DNA of 64,000 bases from Streptomyces plumbidurans (GTDB taxonomy: Bacteria; Actinomycetota; Actinomycetes; Streptomycetales; Streptomycetaceae). Position numbers and translations under genes: made by a program. Positions 52,195 to 62,126 of the stretch are shown one piece after another (within the stretch, counting starts at the first letter, position 1; each line of letters opens with the position of its first letter). The DNA is taken from assembly GCF_019857225.1 (NCBI RefSeq), contig NZ_JAFJSY010000018.1, forward strand, positions 62,001 to 126,000, in the 5' to 3' direction. Below the pieces are notes generated by a model. The model did not search any database. It had not been told where the DNA came from and saw only the letters and a program-made list of their open reading frames with translations.

Positions 52195-53229
52195 TCAGCG
52201 CGCCGTCTTGGGGTCGAAGGCGTCCCTGACCGAGTCCCCGAGCAGGTTGAAGGCCACGATGAAGATGATCATCGAGATGCCCGGGAAGAACATGTAGGTG
52301 ATGTCGTTCTGCATCACGAGTTCGGTCGACGCCTTGGAGAACATCTGGCCCCAGTCCGGCGTCGGTTCGACGATGCCCACGCCGAGGAAGGACAGACCGG
52401 CCTCCGCCGTCACGAAGTTGGGCAGCATGTAGGTGCCCTGGACGAGGATCGGCGTGACCACGTTCGGCAGGATCTCGCGGCGGATGATCCGCCAGGGGGG
52501 TGCGCCGCTGACCCGGGCCGCCTCGATGAACTCCCGTTCCCGCAGGGCGAGTGTGGTGCCGCGCAGAATGCGTCCGAGGCTCATCCAGCCCAGGAACCAC
52601 TGCACCATGATCAGCGCGACCACCCGGACGTAGACCGGTGTCTCGTCCTTCGGGCTGACGAACAGTGAGACCACGACCGGCATGCTGGCGATGAAGAACA
52701 GCTGCGCCGGGAAGGCCAGCAGGAAGTCGATGACCCGGCTGATGAAGTAGTCCGCCCTGCCGCCGAGATAACCGGCCGTCACACCGAGCAGGATGCCGGT
52801 GAGCACGGTCGCGACCGTGACGGCAAGGGAGATCATCAGCGAGGTGCGGATGCCGTAGAGGAGCTTGGTGAACACGTCGTAGCCGTTGCCCGGTTCGAGG
52901 CCGAACCAGAAGTCGCCGCTGATGCCGCCGTTGGGCTGCACCGGCACGCCGGCACTGTCGAAGAGGTCGGGACGCTCGTCGGCGTAGACGGTGTACGGGT
53001 TCTTGCCGTACAGCTTCGCGATCAGCGGGGCGGCCGCGGCGATCAGGAAGAAGAAGATCACGATGCAGGCCGAAATCACGCCGGTGCGGTCGCGCTTGAA
53101 GCGGATCCACATCAACTGGCCGGGGGACCGGCCCTGAAGCTCCTTGGCCTCGGGTGTCGTCGTCGGCTGGATCGCACCGTCGACGACGACCGAGGTGCCA
53201 CCGTCCTCGACGTCGATAGGACTTGTCAC
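52195..53229 (-). CDS. bldKA: BldKA oligopeptide permease (operon 3)
   Basis: A 344-residue OppC-type permease starting at GTG 53229. A ~50-residue cytoplasmic tail is followed by GVISACIVIFFFLIAAAAPLI, the exterior segment KLYGKNPYTVYADERPDLF, further helices and EAA loop EFIEAARVSGAPPWRIIRREILPN. First gene of operon 3. The start has only a weak RBS; an SBP-like mini-ORF with a good RBS lies ~95 bp upstream and could influence translation. Neighbour typA is 540 bp upstream on the same strand. Confidence 0.85.
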   Translation of the reverse strand: MTSPIDVEDGGTSVVVDGAIQPTTTPEAKELQGRSPGQLMWIRFKRDRTGVISACIVIFFFLIAAAAPLIAKLYGKNPYTVYADERPDLFDSAGVPVQPNGGISGDFWFGLEPGNGYDVFTKLLYGIRTSLMISLAVTVATVLTGILLGVTAGYLGGRADYFISRVIDFLLAFPAQLFFIASMPVVVSLFVSPKDETPVYVRVVALIMVQWFLGWMSLGRILRGTTLALREREFIEAARVSGAPPWRIIRREILPNVVTPILVQGTYMLPNFVTAEAGLSFLGVGIVEPTPDWGQMFSKASTELVMQNDITYMFFPGISMIIFIVAFNLLGDSVRDAFDPKTAR

Positions 53230-53700
53230 AGTTCGCCCATTTCACAGGTGTGGATGTGAGAGGTTCCCGGTACTGCGCCGGCGCGCGAACTCCCTGAGAG
53301 ACGCGCGTAGCCAAAGGACCTGATCACACAGCTGGAAGCGGCGAGCCGAACCACCTTGTCTTCACGGCACCGCGCATGGGGCTCCTCCTCATGACTCCAC
53401 GTGTTCACCAACAGGTGGGGGCACATGTCCGGCCTCCGACACCCCTGACGGATGGTCAGACACCCCCTGGCGCTCGCGATTCGGCGCTGTCCCCACAGCG
53501 CTGGACCCCGTTGACCCGAGCTACGCGGCTAACTATCTGCCATGAGCAGGGGGCCGACCACCCGCTGTAAATCTCAATTCAGTCACAGCTGACGCGTAGA
53601 TCTTCCAAAACTCGGACAAACTGTTCGGGAGGAGAAGGCCACGAAACGGACGTGTTACATGGCTATCGGGCGTACCGGTCCGCATTCCGGACGACAACGG
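53230..53700. other. Leader region upstream of bldKA
   Basis: This long gap holds no standard gene. It contains the SBP-like mini-ORF at 53324-53377 and an A+T-richer segment near 53560-53640 (CAATTCAGTCACAG, CTTCCAAAACTCGG) that may hold the bldK promoter. Beyond it lies the typA terminator. Confidence 0.55.
53324..53377 (-). other. 17-codon mini-ORF resembling an OppA signal-peptide start (leader or relic)
   Basis: From ATG 53377 with RBS AGGAGGAG the frame encodes MRGAVKTRWFGSPLPAV and then TGA. Its first residues match MRGATHAKW of the operon 1 SBP at 34620, and the upstream DNA (GTCATGAGGAGG, then CC-ATG-CG-GG-GCC) is almost the same. It could be a vestigial SBP gene start, or a regulatory leader peptide ahead of bldKA. 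Confidence 0.45.
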
Positions 53701-53769
53701 CCCGAAAACGGGTTGCAAAAAGCCCGGCCGCTCCCACACTTGGAGCGACCGGGCTTCAACCCGTTCGGG
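53701..53769 (-). terminator. Extended hairpin terminator of typA
   Basis: An inner stem (AAGCCCGG-C-CGCTCC with GGAGCG-A-CCGGGCTT) is extended by outer arms (CCCGAAAACGGGTTG with CAACCCGTTCGGGG), giving a long imperfect hairpin starting directly after the typA stop. Confidence 0.88.
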
Positions 53770-53770
53770 G

Positions 53771-55678
<1,908 letters not shown>

Positions 55679-55816
55679 AGTGCGGCGTACTCCCGGAGCT
55701 TGAGGAAGGCCTGTGCGTGCGTCCGTGTGACGCGGGCCCTGCCGGGCTTGACACGCCACGGCCTTACCCCATGGTACGTGGCTCCGGGCGGGGCGGCCTC
55801 CGCAGGGCCGCCCGGC

Positions 55817-57898
55817 TCAGTCCCGGGAGGGGCTCGGCGAGGGCTTCGCGCCCTTCCTGAGGAAGCCCAGGTCCTCGTAGACCGGGGTCATGAGGCCGAA
55901 CGACCCGGCGTTCACCAGGTTCTTCTTCGCGGCCGTCAGCTGGGGGCGCTGATAGAGCGGGATGGAGCCGGCGGTGGCCCAGATCCGGGAGTCGGCCTTG
56001 CGGATCAGGGAGCGGTTCTTGCCGCCGTCCAGGGTGGCGGATGCCTGGTCGAAGAGCTGGTCGATCCGGTCGGTGCCGACGCGGGTGTAGTTCTGCTGGA
56101 CGTCGAGGGAGCCGTCCGCGGCCGGGACCGGCTTGGCGTAGACGGGCCGGGCGTCCGTGGCGGGGAAGGCGGAGGCGGGCCAGGAGTACAGGGCGAGGTC
56201 GAACTGCCCGGCCGCGATGTGGTCCTTGAAGTAGCTCTCGTCGGAGACCTTGGTGATCTGCGTGGTGATACCGACCCGCTCCAGCATGCGGCTGATCCGG
56301 TCGGCCACGGTGCGCAGCACGTCCGAGCCGGTTCCCGAGGGGAGCACGAAGCGCAGGGCGAGCGGTTTGCCGTCCTTGGCCAGCGCCCCGGCCCCGACGG
56401 CCGCCGGGGCGGCGGTGCCCTTGGGGGCGTAGGCGCCGGGGACACCGCGGTGCTGCTGCGCCTGGTCCTGCTTGCTCGTGTGGTCCCTGGCGTCCTTGCC
56501 GTCCCCGCGGCTGTCGCCGTTCTTGTCGTCCTTGTCGTCCGAGCCGACGATGTACGTCCCTTCGTCGCCGCCCTCGGACTCGTCGTCGGCCTTCCTGCCC
56601 TTGGCGCCGGCGGCCTTCTCGCCCTTCTTCTCCTGCTCCTTGACCGGTCCCCCGCGCACCCAGCCGGCGTCCGCGAGCAGCGCCTGCGCCTTCTCGGTGT
56701 CCTGGTGGCCGAGCGCGCCGCTGCTGTCGGCGTAGGCGGCCTGCCCGGACAGCGCGAGGTGGCTGCCGACGGGCACCGCGGGCAGCCCGAGCGGTTTGAG
56801 GACGGCCTGGGCGAGTGCCGTGCGGTCCAGGGCGCGGGCGACGGCCCGGCGTACGCGCTCGTCGGCGAGGGGGCCCGTGGAGCCGTTGAGGGCGAGCTGG
56901 GTGTAGGCGGGCTCCAGCGATCTGCGGACCGCGAAGTCCTGGAGGGCCTTGGCGGGGGTGCTCCGCCTGCCGGGGCCCATGAGCGGGGTGCTGGTGCCCT
57001 TGGCCCGGCCGGCCAGGGCGAAGCGGTCGGCGTCGGACGGGTCGATCTCGGCCAGGTCCAGCTTGCCGTCGGCCAGCGCCTCGGCCCGCTTGCCGAGCGG
57101 CACGGCCTTCAGGTCGATCTCGTCGAGCTTGGCGGGCCGGCCCCACCAGCGCCGGTTGCGGACCAGGACGACCTGGGCGTTCTTGGTGTCGACCTGCTTG
57201 AGGGCGAAGGGCCCGGCGGTGAGCTTGAGCTTCTTGCGCGCGCCGTCGTTGAAGGCGTCCGGCGTCCCCATGACCTCCTTGGGGTACAGCGGGGTGAACA
57301 GCGACTTCCAGTCGGCGTACGGCCGCGCGAAGGTGACCTTGACCTGGAGGTCGTTGGCGCCGCGCTCGACCTTCTCGATGCGGTCGTAGCCGGCGTTGCG
57401 GGCGGTCCAGTAGGAGCTGTCCTTGCCGGACAGGGCGCGCCACTGGGCGGCGAAGTCGGCGGCGCCGATCTCGCGGCCGTCGCTCCACACGGCCTGCTGG
57501 TTGAGCTTGTAGAGCACGACCTGCTTGGGCTTGGTGTCGACGACCTTGGCGGACTCCAGGTAGTCGGCGTTGCGCTGCGGCCGGCCCTTGGCGTCCATCC
57601 GGTACAGGGACGGCAGGACGGCCTGTGCGACGCGGCTCGTGACGGCGTCGGCGTCCGACTGGAAGGTGTTGAGGGTCTCCGGCACGTCGTCCACGGCCCA
57701 CCGCAGCGTGCCGCCGTCGGCCATCTGGGCGCGGGCGGCGGGCGCGATGTCCGGCCCCGCGAGCGGCTTGCCCGCCGGGTCCTTCGAGCTGCACCCGGTC
57801 AGCGCGGACACCGCGAGCGCGCCCGCGACGAGGAAGGCGGCCGACCGCAGTGCAGCGCTGGGACGGACAGACATGGGTCCGACGCCGTCGTGGGACAT
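55817..57898 (-). CDS. LpqW-like SBP_bac_5 lipoprotein
   Basis: A 693-residue solute-binding-fold lipoprotein. The signal peptide ends in lipobox LTGC (~35), then SSKDPAGKP. Fold segments: GGTLRWAVDDVPETLNTF, NQQAVWSDGREIGAADFAAQW and FDLALYSWPASAFPATD. A ~60-residue insert near 460-520 is almost entirely charged (Lys/Asp/Glu/Gly). It is not beside permease genes. In mycobacteria the neighbour of typA is lpqW, whose product acts in lipomannan/PIM synthesis rather than uptake; this gene is the probable counterpart. ATG 57898 has GGAGG and AGGAAGAG upstream. Confidence 0.8.
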   Translation of the reverse strand: MSHDGVGPMSVRPSAALRSAAFLVAGALAVSALTGCSSKDPAGKPLAGPDIAPAARAQMADGGTLRWAVDDVPETLNTFQSDADAVTSRVAQAVLPSLYRMDAKGRPQRNADYLESAKVVDTKPKQVVLYKLNQQAVWSDGREIGAADFAAQWRALSGKDSSYWTARNAGYDRIEKVERGANDLQVKVTFARPYADWKSLFTPLYPKEVMGTPDAFNDGARKKLKLTAGPFALKQVDTKNAQVVLVRNRRWWGRPAKLDEIDLKAVPLGKRAEALADGKLDLAEIDPSDADRFALAGRAKGTSTPLMGPGRRSTPAKALQDFAVRRSLEPAYTQLALNGSTGPLADERVRRAVARALDRTALAQAVLKPLGLPAVPVGSHLALSGQAAYADSSGALGHQDTEKAQALLADAGWVRGGPVKEQEKKGEKAAGAKGRKADDESEGGDEGTYIVGSDDKDDKNGDSRGDGKDARDHTSKQDQAQQHRGVPGAYAPKGTAAPAAVGAGALAKDGKPLALRFVLPSGTGSDVLRTVADRISRMLERVGITTQITKVSDESYFKDHIAAGQFDLALYSWPASAFPATDARPVYAKPVPAADGSLDVQQNYTRVGTDRIDQLFDQASATLDGGKNRSLIRKADSRIWATAGSIPLYQRPQLTAAKKNLVNAGSFGLMTPVYEDLGFLRKGAKPSPSPSRD

Positions 57899-57943
57899 CT
57901 CTTCCTACCTCCGAGCAGCCGCTCCGGCCGGAACACAAGTGGG

Positions 57944-57984
57944 GATCTGATCACATTTGGCGGTATTTTGGAGCTGATCAGATC
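57944..57984. promoter_or_regulatory. Perfect 10-bp inverted repeat upstream of the LpqW-like gene
   Basis: GATCTGATCA (57944-57953) and TGATCAGATC (57975-57984) flank 21 bases, 46-86 bp upstream of the lipoprotein start. Each arm holds the palindrome TGATCA. It could be a double operator or, with a 21-base loop, an RNA hairpin in the leader. The enclosed A+T-rich CAAAATACC (minus strand) could be part of a promoter. Confidence 0.55.
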
Positions 57985-58233
57985 TTTGGCCCCACTGAAG
58001 AGGAAAGGGTTCGCCTCTTTACGGCGACACGGCGGCGGGCGCGGGCAAGCTCACTCGTGTGGCGCAACGTACGCCGGGGGCGCATACAGAGCGCATGCGG
58101 GCGTGCACATGGAGGCTTGCAATCCGCCAATCGCTGCACATCCCTTCCCACCGGCAGGTGTGACGCGCAACACTCGCAGGCGCATGAACGTAGCCACCTG
58201 GGGCCCGACGGCCCATGGAAGTGAGGTCACGTC
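57985..58233. other. Intergenic region before the sdh-linked genes
   Basis: Gene-free region between the divergent LpqW-like gene and the small coiled-coil gene. An AAAGGG-TTCGC-CTCTTT dyad lies near 58003-58020. No ORF with an RBS is seen; it should contain the promoter for 58234 and perhaps sdh. Confidence 0.45.
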
Positions 58234-58524
58234 ATGTCCGTGCAAGACGACCTGACGACAATGCAGCGCTGCCTGGACGAGCTGTCACGCTCCATGGGTC
58301 GCCTGGAGAAGCAGCTGGGCAGCGACGGGCTGGACATGCGCCGTGTCCGGACCGACGCGGATCACCTGCGGGAGAGTGTCGCGCTCCTGCGCACTGCGGC
58401 GGCGAGTCCGGCCGCGCCGCGCAAGCCCGAGCTGGTCACCATCCCCGACACCCCGTACGACCCCTCGTTGTGGATCGACACGGACGACGAAGGACTCGGC
58501 GCCCGCGACCGCCACGCCCCCTGA
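58234..58524 (+). CDS. Small coiled-coil protein upstream of sdh
   Basis: A 96-residue acidic protein. Residues 1-~60 form a helical coiled coil (MQRCLDELSRSMGRLEKQL, ADHLRESVALLRTAA); the C-terminus is extended (ELVTIPDTPYDPSLWIDTDDE). I recall a similar protein in other Streptomyces at this place but know no function. RBS GGAAGTGAGG lies 8-9 bases upstream. It precedes the sdh anchor gene by 19 bp and is probably co-transcribed with it. Confidence 0.78.
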   Translation: MSVQDDLTTMQRCLDELSRSMGRLEKQLGSDGLDMRRVRTDADHLRESVALLRTAAASPAAPRKPELVTIPDTPYDPSLWIDTDDEGLGARDRHAP

Positions 58525-58543
58525 ACCCGACCGGAGTCATGAG

Positions 58544-59365
58544 TTGGCCACTGGTACGGAACCACATCTGAACAGCGGCGGCGTACGGACCGGTACGCGC
58601 GCCGCGATCGACGCCCCGCATCTGCGCACCGACCGCTGGTGGCTGGCTCCCGCCGTCACCGCGGCCGGTCTGCTGGCCTTCATCGTGTATTCGACATGGC
58701 GGGCCTTCGCGAACGCGGACTACTACTCGGCGCCGTACGTCTCCCCGTTCTACTCGCCCTGTGTGGCGGAGAACTGCAAGAACATGCCCTCGGGCCCCAA
58801 CGCCGACATCTTCGGCAGCTGGTGGGCGATCTCCCCGGCGATCATCATCCTGATCTTCCCGCTGGGCTTCCGCCTGACCTGCTACTACTACCGCAAGGCC
58901 TACTACCGGGGCTTCTGGGCCTCGCCCCCGGCCTGCGCGGTGGCCGAGCCGCACAAGAAGTACTCCGGTGAGACCCGCTTCCCGCTGATCCTGCAGAACA
59001 TCCACCGGTACTTCTTCTACGCGGCGATCCTGGTCGCCCTGGTGCTGACGTACGACACGGTGCTGTCCTTCCGCGACACGGACGAGAACTGGGGCCACAT
59101 GGGCCTCGGCACCGTCGTGTTTTTGATCAACATCGCGCTGATCTGGGCGTACACGATCTCCTGCCACTCCTGCCGGCACATCGTCGGCGGCAAGCTCAAG
59201 CACTTCTCCAAGCATCCTGTGCGCTACAAGGCATGGCAGTTCGTAGGGAAGCTGAATGCCCGTCACATGTTGCTCGCCTGGGCGTCGTTGGTGAGCGTCG
59301 CGGTCGCCGACTTCTACGTCTATCTGCTCGCCTCGGGCGCCTTCGACGATCCGCGGTTCTTCTGA
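58544..59365 (+). CDS. Succinate dehydrogenase membrane anchor (Sdh1 type), TTG start
   Basis: A 273-residue membrane protein with five predicted helices (LAPAVTAAGLLAFIVYS; ISPAIIILIFPLGFRLTCYYY; YFFYAAILVALVLTY; TVVFLINIALIWAYTI; MLLAWASLVSVAVADFYVYLL). Cys pairs occur in SPCVAENCK and SCHSCRHIVGG. It resembles the single large anchor of mycobacterial Sdh1-type enzymes and there is no separate sdhD. TTG 58544 has GGAG 7 bases before it; no ATG or GTG with an RBS is in frame before the conserved DAPHLRTDRWW. Confidence 0.82.
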   Translation: MATGTEPHLNSGGVRTGTRAAIDAPHLRTDRWWLAPAVTAAGLLAFIVYSTWRAFANADYYSAPYVSPFYSPCVAENCKNMPSGPNADIFGSWWAISPAIIILIFPLGFRLTCYYYRKAYYRGFWASPPACAVAEPHKKYSGETRFPLILQNIHRYFFYAAILVALVLTYDTVLSFRDTDENWGHMGLGTVVFLINIALIWAYTISCHSCRHIVGGKLKHFSKHPVRYKAWQFVGKLNARHMLLAWASLVSVAVADFYVYLLASGAFDDPRFF

Positions 59366-59381
59366 TGAGGGGTGCCAACTG

Positions 59382-61325
59382 ATGTCCGTGGTCGACCGCC
59401 AGGAGTGGGACGTTGTCGTGGTCGGCGCCGGGGGCGCCGGACTGCGCGCGGCCATCGAGGCCCGCGAGCGAGGCGCCCGTACGGCAGTCATCTGCAAATC
59501 CCTGTTCGGCAAGGCCCACACCGTGATGGCCGAGGGCGGCATCGCGGCGTCGATGGGCAACGCCAACCCGCACGACAACTGGCAGGTCCACTTCCGCGAC
59601 ACCATGCGCGGCGGCAAGTTCCTCAACCAGTGGCGGATGGCCGAACTGCACGCCCAGGAGGCCCCGCAGCGGGTGTGGGAGCTGGAGACCTGGGGCGCCC
59701 TCTTCGACCGTACGAAGGACGGGAAGATCTCCCAGCGCAACTTCGGCGGCCACGAGTACCCGCGCCTCGCGCACGTCGGCGACCGCACGGGCCTGGAGTT
59801 GATCCGCACGCTGCAGCAGAAGATCGTCTCGCTGCAGCAGGAGGACAAGAAGGAGACCGGTGACTACGAGTCGCGCCTGAAGGTCTTTCAGGAGTGCACG
59901 GTCACAAGGATTTTGAAGGACGGCTCGCGCGTCTCGGGCGTCTTCGCCTACGAGCGTGAGACGGGCCGTTTCATGGTCCTGGAGGCCCCTTCCGTCGTCC
60001 TCGCGACCGGCGGCATCGGCAAGTCCTTCAAGGTGACGTCCAACTCGTGGGAGTACACCGGCGACGGGCACGCGCTCGCGCTGCTGGCCGGGGCGCCGCT
60101 GCTGAACATGGAGTTCGTGCAGTTCCACCCGACGGGCATGGTCTGGCCGCCGTCGGTGAAGGGCATCCTCGTCACGGAGTCCGTGCGCGGCGACGGAGGG
60201 GTGCTGCGCAACTCCGAGGACAAGCGGTTCATGTTCGACTACATCCCCGACGTCTTCAAGGAGAAGTACGCGGAGTCGGAGGAGGAGGCGGACCGCTGGT
60301 ACGAGGACCCCGAGAACAACCGGCGTCCTCCCGAGCTGCTCCCCCGCGACGAGGTCGCCCGCGCGATCAACTCCGAGGTGAAGGCGGGCCGCGGTTCCCC
60401 GCACGGCGGGGTCTTCCTCGACGTGTCGACGCGTATGCCCGCCGAGATCATCAAGCGTCGACTGCCGTCCATGTACCACCAGTTCAAGGAGCTGGCGGAC
60501 GTGGACATCACGGCGGAGGCGATGGAGGTCGGGCCGACCTGCCACTACGTGATGGGCGGCATCGCCGTCGACTCCGACTCGGCGGCGGCGCGCGGGGTGC
60601 CGGGGCTGTTCGCGGCCGGGGAGGTCGCGGGCGGCATGCACGGCTCCAACCGCCTGGGCGGCAACTCCCTTTCCGACCTGCTGGTGTTCGGACGCCGGGC
60701 GGGTTGGCACGCGGCCGAGTACGCGACCGGGCTGACGGACGCCCGCCCGCAGGTCGACGAGGTCGAGGTCGACACGGCCGCGGCGGAGGCCCTGCGGCCC
60801 TTCTCCGCGGAGGGACCGGCCCCCGGCGAGGACGACGCACGCCCGCCGGAGAACCCGTACAGCGTGCACCAGGAGCTCCAGCAGACCATGAACGACCTGG
60901 TCGGCATCATCCGCCGCGAGGGCGAGATGGAGCAGGCCCTGGAAAAGCTGGCGGACCTTCGCGTACGGGCGCGCAGGGCGGGCGTCGAGGGGCACCGGCA
61001 GTTCAACCCCGGCTGGCATCTCGCCCTCGACCTGCGCAACATGCTGCTGGTCAGCGAGTGTGTGGCGCGGGCCGCGCTGGAGCGCACCGAGTCGCGCGGC
61101 GGCCACACCCGCGAGGACCATCCGACGATGGAACGCAAGTGGCGCAACATCAACCTGCTGTGCCGGCTGACCGACCCCACGGGCGGGCTGGCGGCCACGG
61201 ACCCGGTCCGCGGCCAGATCGCCCTGACCCGGGAGACCACCGAACCCATCCGCGCCGACCTGCTCGCTCTCTTCGAGAAGGAGGAGCTGGTCAAGTACCT
61301 CGCCGAAGAGGAGCTGTACGAGTGA
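59382..61325 (+). CDS. sdhA: Succinate dehydrogenase/fumarate reductase flavoprotein subunit
   Basis: A 647-residue flavoprotein oxidising succinate in the TCA cycle and respiration. FAD-binding VVVGAGGAGLRAAIEA (~12-27); the His for covalent FAD is in KAHTVMAEGGIAAS (~45-58). Catalytic segments are FHPTGMVWP and NRRPPELLPRDEVARAI with the active Arg near RDEVAR, and HYVMGGIAVDSDSA. The His/Arg of SGSNRLGGNSLSDLLVFGRRAG-type (GSNRLGGNSLSDLLVF) is present. It sits 16 bp after the anchor gene and overlaps sdhB. Confidence 0.95.
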   Translation: MSVVDRQEWDVVVVGAGGAGLRAAIEARERGARTAVICKSLFGKAHTVMAEGGIAASMGNANPHDNWQVHFRDTMRGGKFLNQWRMAELHAQEAPQRVWELETWGALFDRTKDGKISQRNFGGHEYPRLAHVGDRTGLELIRTLQQKIVSLQQEDKKETGDYESRLKVFQECTVTRILKDGSRVSGVFAYERETGRFMVLEAPSVVLATGGIGKSFKVTSNSWEYTGDGHALALLAGAPLLNMEFVQFHPTGMVWPPSVKGILVTESVRGDGGVLRNSEDKRFMFDYIPDVFKEKYAESEEEADRWYEDPENNRRPPELLPRDEVARAINSEVKAGRGSPHGGVFLDVSTRMPAEIIKRRLPSMYHQFKELADVDITAEAMEVGPTCHYVMGGIAVDSDSAAARGVPGLFAAGEVAGGMHGSNRLGGNSLSDLLVFGRRAGWHAAEYATGLTDARPQVDEVEVDTAAAEALRPFSAEGPAPGEDDARPPENPYSVHQELQQTMNDLVGIIRREGEMEQALEKLADLRVRARRAGVEGHRQFNPGWHLALDLRNMLLVSECVARAALERTESRGGHTREDHPTMERKWRNINLLCRLTDPTGGLAATDPVRGQIALTRETTEPIRADLLALFEKEELVKYLAEEELYE

Positions 61326-62092
61326 GCAGCTACAAGGCCCGCTTCAAGGTGTGGCGGGGCGATGTCAAGGGCGGCGGCCTGGAGGACTTCGAAGTCGAGG
61401 TCAACGACGGTGAAGTGGTGCTGGACATCATCCACCGGCTCCAGGCCACCCAGGCCCCCGATCTCGCCGTGCGCTGGAACTGCAAGGCGGGCAAGTGCGG
61501 TTCGTGCTCGGCGGAGATCAACGGCCGCCCGCGGCTGATGTGCATGACGCGCATGTCGGTCTTCACGCGGGAGGAGACGATCACGGTCACCCCGCTGCGC
61601 GCCTTCCCGGTCGTGCGCGACCTCGTCACCGACGTCGGCTTCAACTACCAGAAGGCGCGCGAGGTCCCGGCCTTCGTGCCGCCGGCCGAACTCGCCCCGG
61701 GCGAGTACCGGATGATGCAGGAGGACGTGGACCGCTCGCAGGAGTTCCGCAAGTGCATCGAGTGCTTCCTGTGCCAGGACACCTGCCACGTGGTGCGCGA
61801 CCACGAGGAGAACAAGCCGGCCTTCGCAGGGCCGCGCTTCCTCATGCGCGTCGCCGAACTCGACATGCACCCCCTGGACGCGGCCTCCGACAGCGGCCTC
61901 GACCGCAAGAAGACCGCCCAGGACGAACACGGCCTCGGCTACTGCAACATCACCAAGTGCTGCACCGAGGTCTGCCCCGAGGGCATCAAGATCACGGACA
62001 ACGCCCTGATCCCGCTGAAGGAACGGGCGGTCGACCGGAAGTACGACCCGTTGGTGTGGTTGGGGTCGAAGATCAGGAGGAGGTCTTCATAG
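61322..62092 (+). CDS. sdhB: Succinate dehydrogenase iron-sulfur subunit
   Basis: A 256-residue subunit with three clusters: [2Fe-2S] in NCKAGKCGSCSAEI plus LMCM, then CIECFLCQDTCH and the last group CNITKCCTEVCPEGIK. It transfers electrons from SdhA to the membrane quinone. GTG 61322 overlaps the sdhA stop (GTGA, 61322-61325). Third gene of an operon anchor-flavoprotein-FeS. Confidence 0.95.
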   Translation: MSSYKARFKVWRGDVKGGGLEDFEVEVNDGEVVLDIIHRLQATQAPDLAVRWNCKAGKCGSCSAEINGRPRLMCMTRMSVFTREETITVTPLRAFPVVRDLVTDVGFNYQKAREVPAFVPPAELAPGEYRMMQEDVDRSQEFRKCIECFLCQDTCHVVRDHEENKPAFAGPRFLMRVAELDMHPLDAASDSGLDRKKTAQDEHGLGYCNITKCCTEVCPEGIKITDNALIPLKERAVDRKYDPLVWLGSKIRRRSS

Positions 62093-62126
62093 TTGGCCCT
62101 GGGCGTCTGCCGGCGGGCCGAGGTCG

